From RGIG464 sp045643185 (GTDB lineage Bacteria; Myxococcota_A; Bradymonadia; UBA4248), in the NCBI GenBank assembly GCA_045643185.1, contig JAZUKH010000072.1:1-16624 (forward strand): 16,624 nucleotides of DNA, given 5' to 3'. The position numbers and the translations under genes were made by a program. Below are positions 12,573-16,624 of the stretch, one piece after another. The notes under the pieces were generated by a model. That model saw only the letters and a program-made list of their open reading frames with translations. It had not been told where the DNA came from and made no database searches. Numbering within the stretch: position 1 is the first letter of the stretch; every line of letters starts with the position of its first letter.

Positions 12573-14378
12573 TTAATACACCAGATCATCTCCCAGCGTG
12601 AGGAATTCGAGCGCCGCATCGATCTCGTCGGCCAAACTGGCGACGGCGGCCGTGTCTTCAGGGTGCTGAAGGATGCTGTTCGTCTTTCTGACAAGGTCGG
12701 CTGCGCGGTTGATACAAAACGGATCGTTGGCCTGCTGAGCCTTGTCGGAGAGAAGTTTGAGGCGCGCGCGAAGCTGGATGCACATATCACGCGTCTCGAC
12801 AGGCAACTTTTCGAGATCGAGGTAGAGAGCGTTGTCGGCCGCCATTGCCTGAATTTCGTCGTCGGTGAGCTGAGAAGAGCGATCGACTTTGACGTGATGC
12901 TCTTTTTGAGTCCTGAGGTCACGCGCCGTCACGTTGACGATACCATCAGCATCGATATCGAAAGTGATCTCGACGTCCACGGCGCCAGCGGGCGCACGCT
13001 CAATGCCCGAAAACGTGAACTGAGCCAGCATCTGGTTGTCACAGGCTTTTTCGCGTTCCCCCTGCAGAACGACGATGCGAAGCTGCTCCTGATTGTCGAA
13101 ACTCGTCGTGAAAACGGTCGAATTCGAGCAAGGGATCGTGGTATTTCGTGGAATGATCGTGTGGAAACGCCCACCATGAATAGCGATGCCGAGATCGAGC
13201 GGCGTGACGTCCAACAGGATGTGCGATTCCTCGCCGTTGACGAGCGAATTGGCCTGGATCGCGGCGCCCATGGCCACGACTTCATCCGGGTTGATGTTAC
13301 GCGCGGGCTGTTTTTGGAAGAATTCCGAAACAGCCATGCCGATGAGCGGCATACGCGTCATGCCGCCGACCAGCACGATCTCGTCGATGTCATCGACGGT
13401 CATGTTGGCTTCTTCGAGTGCGACCTGACAAATTTTGAGCGTGCGTTTGACGAGGTCAATGACGATCTCATCAAGTTTTTCGCGCGTCAGGATCGTGTTG
13501 ATGTGCAAGGTTTCGCCTTCGGGCGACGTCCAGATGAACGGCAGGTTGATCTCAACTTCGTTGGTCGAAGACAAGTCGCATTTGGCTTTTTCAGCGGCGA
13601 TCTTGAGGCGCTGCATAGCCATGGGATCCTCGCGCAGATCGACACTGTGTTCGCGCGCAAATTCGAGGACGAGGAACTCGATGATACGGTTGTCGAAGTC
13701 CTCACCGCCCAAAAAAGTATCGCCCGTCGTGGAGAGAACTTTGAAAACGCCGTCTTCGATGCTCAGAATTGAGATATCGAACGTACCGCCACCGAGATCA
13801 TACACGGCGATGGTCTGTTGACGCTCGGTCTTGCAGCCATAGGCGATTGCGGCTGCCGTCGGCTCATTGATGATACGCAACACATCCAGACCGGCGATCT
13901 TGCCGGCATCGATCGTTGCCTGACGCTGATCATCGTTGAAATACGCGGGAACGGTGATAATGGCATCCGTGACCATATCGCCTGTATATTCCTCAGCGAC
14001 GGCTCGCAATTCGCCCAGGATCATAGCCGCAATTTCGGAGAGAGAGTAGGCATGGTCACGAATGACGACGCGCACGTCGCCGTGAGGACCTTCAATGATC
14101 TCGTAGGGAAACGTGTCGAGGCACTGCTCCACTTCGGGATCCGCAAAGGATCGCCCGATGAGACGTTTGGTCGAATACACCGTGTGACGGGCATTGGTGA
14201 TCGCCTGGCGTTTGGCCAGCTGACCGATGAGACGCTTACCCGTTTCGGTGATCGCCACAATAGAAGGCGTCGTCTTATAACCCGACTTATTGGCAATAAT
14301 GATCGGTTTCCCGTTTTCCATCACGGAAACGCAGGAATTCGTCGTACCAAGATCTATACCTAAGGCGTAGTGGGACAT
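12573..14378 (-). CDS. Hsp70 (DnaK-family) chaperone, paralogue with short lid
   Basis: 601 residues. The ATPase domain has GIDLGTTNS (7-15), the AVYDLGGGTFDIS phosphate loop (191-203), NEPTAAAIAYG (171-181) and VLVGGMTRMP (335-344). The interdomain linker DVTPLDLGIAI (390-400) and substrate-binding beta domain (~400-500) follow, then a helical C-terminus of about 100 residues. Housekeeping DnaK is about 640 aa and ends in a disordered tail, which is absent here. Many central residues match DnaK closely, but the lid diverges (QLTDDEIQAMAADNALYLDLEKLPVETRDMC...). It folds or remodels client proteins using ATP with a J-protein. The upstream J-domain gene ends 9 bp before its ATG, so they form one operon and probably a dedicated pair. 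No grpE is near. A paralogue rather than the main dnaK is inferred from context. Confidence 0.93.
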   Translation of the reverse strand: MSHYALGIDLGTTNSCVSVMENGKPIIIANKSGYKTTPSIVAITETGKRLIGQLAKRQAITNARHTVYSTKRLIGRSFADPEVEQCLDTFPYEIIEGPHGDVRVVIRDHAYSLSEIAAMILGELRAVAEEYTGDMVTDAIITVPAYFNDDQRQATIDAGKIAGLDVLRIINEPTAAAIAYGCKTERQQTIAVYDLGGGTFDISILSIEDGVFKVLSTTGDTFLGGEDFDNRIIEFLVLEFAREHSVDLREDPMAMQRLKIAAEKAKCDLSSTNEVEINLPFIWTSPEGETLHINTILTREKLDEIVIDLVKRTLKICQVALEEANMTVDDIDEIVLVGGMTRMPLIGMAVSEFFQKQPARNINPDEVVAMGAAIQANSLVNGEESHILLDVTPLDLGIAIHGGRFHTIIPRNTTIPCSNSTVFTTSFDNQEQLRIVVLQGEREKACDNQMLAQFTFSGIERAPAGAVDVEITFDIDADGIVNVTARDLRTQKEHHVKVDRSSQLTDDEIQAMAADNALYLDLEKLPVETRDMCIQLRARLKLLSDKAQQANDPFCINRAADLVRKTNSILQHPEDTAAVASLADEIDAALEFLTLGDDLVY

Positions 14379-14387
14379 AGGAATTCT

Positions 14388-15062
14388 TTATGGGTTAAGC
14401 GTTCCAAAAGCCGTCGTAACAGCTTTGAAGAGCGCCGTGAGTTGATTGGTGAAGACCCCAATATTTTTGCGGTAGTAACGGTCTGGATGGAACAAACGCG
14501 AGCGTTTGAGATAAGCCTGGCGGATCTCGGCATCGCTCGCGGACGACTCAACGCCAAGGATTTCGTAAGGCGTCAAGCCATTGATATGGGCAAACAGGAA
14601 CTCGACAAGCGCCTGTGTTCCAAGATCCATTTCGTAAGTTGCATTGACCTGATGAGGCGTAAATGACCGAAATGCACCGAGCAGTTTTCGAGGAATGTAT
14701 TGCAGACATTGTTCATCCGAAAGATCGGCCATAATGACGCTAACATCCGAAACGGCGCTTAAAACCTCTGCGACCTTGATGGGTTGAGTAGCATTTCGTC
14801 GAATGCCGCTCGAAGAATCGCCTCGTGAATTTCTATAAGTCAGTTCGTTCCAAGCCAAAAAACCGAGTGCCTTGAGGTGTCTAAACGACGCCATCAAAGC
14901 GGACTGTTCGGTAGGCAACATGGTTGCGAGATCTTTAAACGACCTTCGCCCGTTGGCAAAGTCGAGCACGACCCAGTCGACGGGTGTAAATTGTGACATG
15001 AGGTTGTCATCCCCCTTGACACGGCGAGCAATTGTTTCCATCTCAATAATCGACGAATCCAT
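14388..15062 (-). CDS. J-domain co-chaperone with C-terminal J domain
   Basis: 224 residues from the ATG at 15062, preceded by GGAGG at 9-nt spacing; the in-frame TTG at 15122 lacks this support. The J domain is at the C-terminus (~163-221): LTPYEILGVESSASDAEIRQAYLKRSRLFHPD, with HPD at 192-194 intact for stimulating Hsp70 ATPase. There is no G/F region and no Cys-rich zinc domain, so this is a class C J-protein. Residues ~25-72 look like a winged-helix-type unit (FTPVDWVVLDFANGRRSFKDLATMLP...LMASFRHLKALGFLAW), as found in myxobacterial DUF4388-like proteins; the middle (~95-160) is unrecognised. The N-terminal part probably binds a client or regulator and delivers it to the Hsp70 encoded next door. 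Confidence 0.85.
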   Translation of the reverse strand: MDSSIIEMETIARRVKGDDNLMSQFTPVDWVVLDFANGRRSFKDLATMLPTEQSALMASFRHLKALGFLAWNELTYRNSRGDSSSGIRRNATQPIKVAEVLSAVSDVSVIMADLSDEQCLQYIPRKLLGAFRSFTPHQVNATYEMDLGTQALVEFLFAHINGLTPYEILGVESSASDAEIRQAYLKRSRLFHPDRYYRKNIGVFTNQLTALFKAVTTAFGTLNP

Positions 15063-15079
15063 AAACTCATCCCTCCATT

Positions 15080-15135
15080 CACAAAATTTTGTGGATAGGC
15101 CTTCATGGCCATTTTTCCACAATCTTCACGTTGTG
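15080..15135 (-). promoter_or_regulatory. Two CACAA/TTGTG inverted repeats upstream of the J-protein gene
   Basis: CACAAAATTTTGTG (15080-15093) is a perfect 14-bp palindrome just before the GGAGG of the J gene. A second pair of the same half-sites, CACAA (15118-15122) and TTGTG (15131-15135), is spaced by 8 bases. Shared half-sites with different spacing suggest operator sites for a dimeric regulator. No confident -10/-35 was seen in the gap. Confidence 0.4.
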
Positions 15136-15156
15136 TAAAGGTTTGAAGGTTTAATT

Positions 15157-16278
15157 TTAGTAAGCCACCGGTGCGTCGGGCTGATACATGGCACGCAACT
15201 GCTCAAACGTATCATTTTCGATGGATTCGCGGATCTTTTTCATCAGATCGAGGTAATAAGTCAGGTTGTGAATGGTCATGAGAATGACCGCCGTAATTTC
15301 TTTTGCGACGTAAAGATGTCGGATATAGGCGCGGGAGAAGCGCTGGCAGGCGAGGCATGAGCAATGGGGATCGAGCGGCCCGAGGTCGGTGCGATTGACC
15401 GCGTTACGAATGTTCAAACGCTTGCCATTTTTGATGAAGACGGTCCCCATACGCGCATTACGAGTCGGCATGACGCAGTCGAACATGTCAATGCCGGCCG
15501 CGACGCCCTCGACGAGGTCCCACGGCGTACCGACGCCCATGAGATAACGCGGATAGTCTTCGGGCATCTGGTAGACAAAACGCTGACACATGTCGTGCAT
15601 TTCCTCGGGCGTCTCACCGACGGAAAGTCCGCCGATGCTGAGCCCCTGAAACGGCATTTCGACGAGCGCTTCGAGGTGTTTGAGGCGCATGTCGAGTTCC
15701 AAACCGCCCTGAACGATGCCAAACACGCCCTGATGATCGGGACGCGGGCAGCGGGCACAGCGTTCAGCCCACGCAATGCTGCGTGCCACACTGGCTTCGA
15801 TGCGTTCATGCGTCGCCGGCAACGCCGGACAATCGTCCAAAACCATGGCGATATCGCTTCCGATCGCGGCCTGCATATCCATAGCCAGCTCGGGCGTGTA
15901 AAAATGCTTGCTTCCGTCGATATGCGACTGGAAATGCACGCCATCGGGGTCGAATTTGCGCATTTTGGAGAGGCTGAAGACCTGGAAACCGCCGGAATCG
16001 GTCAAATAAGCACGGTTCCAGCTGGCAAACTTATGCAGACCACCGGCTTCGCGCAAAAAATCCGGTCCGAGGCGCATATATAAATGATAAGTGTTCGCAA
16101 GAATGATCGACGGATCGAGCGTTTCGACCTGTTCAACACTGAGTGCCTTGATGGCACCGTTTGTGCCGACCGGCATGAACACGGGCGTCTGAATATCACC
16201 GTGTTGTGTATGCACGACACCGCGACGGGCTTTGCCACATTTTTTGATGAGTGAATATGAAATCGGGCCTTTTAACAT
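15157..16278 (-). CDS. tgt: Queuine tRNA-guanine transglycosylase
   Basis: 373 residues, the usual bacterial length. It swaps guanine 34 of GUN-anticodon tRNAs (Asp, Asn, His, Tyr) for the queuosine precursor preQ1. Visible motifs: TPVFMPVGTNGAIKAL near the start, LANTYHLYMRLG, catalytic DSGGFQVFSL (Asp94), nucleophile in GIDMFDCVMPTRNAR (Asp264, the same number as the E. coli nucleophile) and the zinc site CSCLACQRFSRAYIRHL (Cys306, Cys308, Cys311) with His337 in MTIHNL. All key residues are present. The ATG at 16278 has no strong SD. The J-protein gene lies 94 bp downstream on the same strand with no terminator between, so read-through is possible. queA, queC and the yajC/secDF genes often found next to tgt are not in the window. 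Confidence 0.97.
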   Translation of the reverse strand: MLKGPISYSLIKKCGKARRGVVHTQHGDIQTPVFMPVGTNGAIKALSVEQVETLDPSIILANTYHLYMRLGPDFLREAGGLHKFASWNRAYLTDSGGFQVFSLSKMRKFDPDGVHFQSHIDGSKHFYTPELAMDMQAAIGSDIAMVLDDCPALPATHERIEASVARSIAWAERCARCPRPDHQGVFGIVQGGLELDMRLKHLEALVEMPFQGLSIGGLSVGETPEEMHDMCQRFVYQMPEDYPRYLMGVGTPWDLVEGVAAGIDMFDCVMPTRNARMGTVFIKNGKRLNIRNAVNRTDLGPLDPHCSCLACQRFSRAYIRHLYVAKEITAVILMTIHNLTYYLDLMKKIRESIENDTFEQLRAMYQPDAPVAY

Positions 16279-16342
16279 AATGGATCTACAAGGTTATCGC
16301 GCAATGAAAAATAGCGCGTTTATGGGTTAAATTGAGTTAGGC

Positions 16343-16374
16343 AAAAAAAATCCCTCCGAGTGGAGGGATCTTTT
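16343..16374 (-). terminator. Rho-independent terminator upstream of tgt
   Basis: TCCCTCC (16351-16357) pairs with GGAGGGA (16362-16368) around GAGT. On the - strand the stem is followed by T8 (complement of A8 at 16343-16350), ending transcription of the truncated gene whose stop is at 16404. The TTTT at 16371-16374 makes it weakly bidirectional. The remaining 16279-16342 gap shows only a CGCGC/GCGCG arm pair (16298-16318). Confidence 0.8.
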
Positions 16375-16403
16375 AAGCGGAGCATCGTGAGGATGCGAAA
16401 AGC

Positions 16404-16624
16404 TTAGAAGGAGAAGCCGGCGACGACGCCACTCTGACCATCGGCACCGACGGCGGGCGAGACATAAACGTCATGAGCGGCGAAGATGTCTTCATCTTTA
16501 TCGGAGCGGACGAGGAAGAGGATAACCGAGACGACGGCAGCGACGGCGCCCGTTGCATAGAGGACGTTAGCGAGCATCGCGTAATTCTGGGCTTTATCGA
16601 GGTTATCTTTAGCGTCGTTCTGCG
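16404..16624 (-). CDS. C-terminal end of a membrane protein (5' part outside window)
   Basis: Reading the - strand back from the TAA at 16404-16406 gives an open frame to the window edge with no start, so about 73 residues are visible. The end reads QNDAKDNLDKAQNYAMLANVLYATG, then AVAAVVSVILFLV, then RSDKDEDIFAAHDVYVSPAVGADGQSGVVAGFSF. One TM helix (YAMLANVLYATGAVAAVVSVILFLV) is followed by a short tail ending in a beta-strand-like VSPAVGADGQSGVVAGFSF. That tail is typical of myxobacterial TPR or PEGA proteins of the envelope with the pattern 'P.....G.G.....F'. The N-terminal domains cannot be seen, so the function is not assigned. The terminator at 16343-16374 lies directly downstream. Confidence 0.75.
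   Translation of the reverse strand, partial: QNDAKDNLDKAQNYAMLANVLYATGAVAAVVSVILFLVRSDKDEDIFAAHDVYVSPAVGADGQSGVVAGFSF

Noticed and set aside
12525..13772. A 415-codon open frame on the + strand
   Set aside because: It is antisense to a clear Hsp70 gene and begins inside the terminator hairpin; composition is charged and domain-free.
15364..16083. A 239-codon open frame on the + strand
   Set aside because: It is the antisense shadow of tgt, whose catalytic and zinc residues are all present.
1..16624. CRISPR array, tRNA/rRNA gene, insertion sequence or transposase
   Set aside because: No regularly spaced direct repeats, no tRNA-like cloverleaf, and no transposase motifs were found by eye; the palindromes are isolated hairpins.

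Overview
The window most likely comes from a delta-proteobacterial lineage of the Myxococcota/Bradymonadota type with moderate GC. The clues are: a Ser/Thr kinase with a membrane anchor, PEGA repeats and the relaxed HRDxxPxN catalytic loop; a secreted lipoprotein built from CGNGxLDxGExCD cysteine modules; an enhancer-binding-protein-like regulator; and a zinc-ribbon/acidic/TM/SH3 protein. This is inference from family content; no rRNA or tRNA gene is present.

Layout. 2-688 (+) is the 3' part of a DUF4340-like protein. A 300-bp hairpin-rich gap (689-988) holds a large bulged hairpin and the probable kinase promoter. Then comes a tightly coupled + strand group: PEGA Ser/Thr kinase (989-3103), small CcmE-like protein (3084-3434) and CcmF-like WWD-domain membrane protein (3435-4949). 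Converging on it from the - strand are a PocR/AAA+/Fis regulator (10342-8843), a large Cys-rich lipoprotein (8754-6085) and a fused CcmA-CcmB-like heme-exporter ABC protein (6075-4822). The two groups collide in a 128-bp antisense coding overlap (4822-4949). A divergent intergenic region (10343-10674) leads to a zinc-ribbon/SH3 membrane protein (10675-12375, +). A dense hairpin/terminator block (12376-12572) separates it from a - strand set: a truncated 5' neighbour (16624-16404), tgt (16278-15157), a C-terminal J-domain protein (15062-14388) and its partner Hsp70 (14378-12573).

How the genes may work together. The centre of the window looks like a divergent cytochrome-c maturation/heme-handling module: CcmE-like, CcmF-like and CcmA-CcmB-like proteins split over two converging transcription units. 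One unit is headed by a membrane kinase with extracytoplasmic PEGA domains. The other carries a Cys-rich lipoprotein and lies behind an AAA+ regulator whose sigma-54 contact loop and Walker B motif are degenerate. The kinase and regulator may control the module, but that is inference. The right side is a dedicated J-protein/Hsp70 pair without grpE beside the queuosine gene tgt.

The most unusual non-coding signal is a set of three intergenic hairpins (713-775, 12464-12496, 12497-12563). Each has the outer frame CGGC-G-TA ... TA-GCCG, in which one G is bulged, but the inner stems are unrelated. Two of the three are not intrinsic terminators by arrangement.
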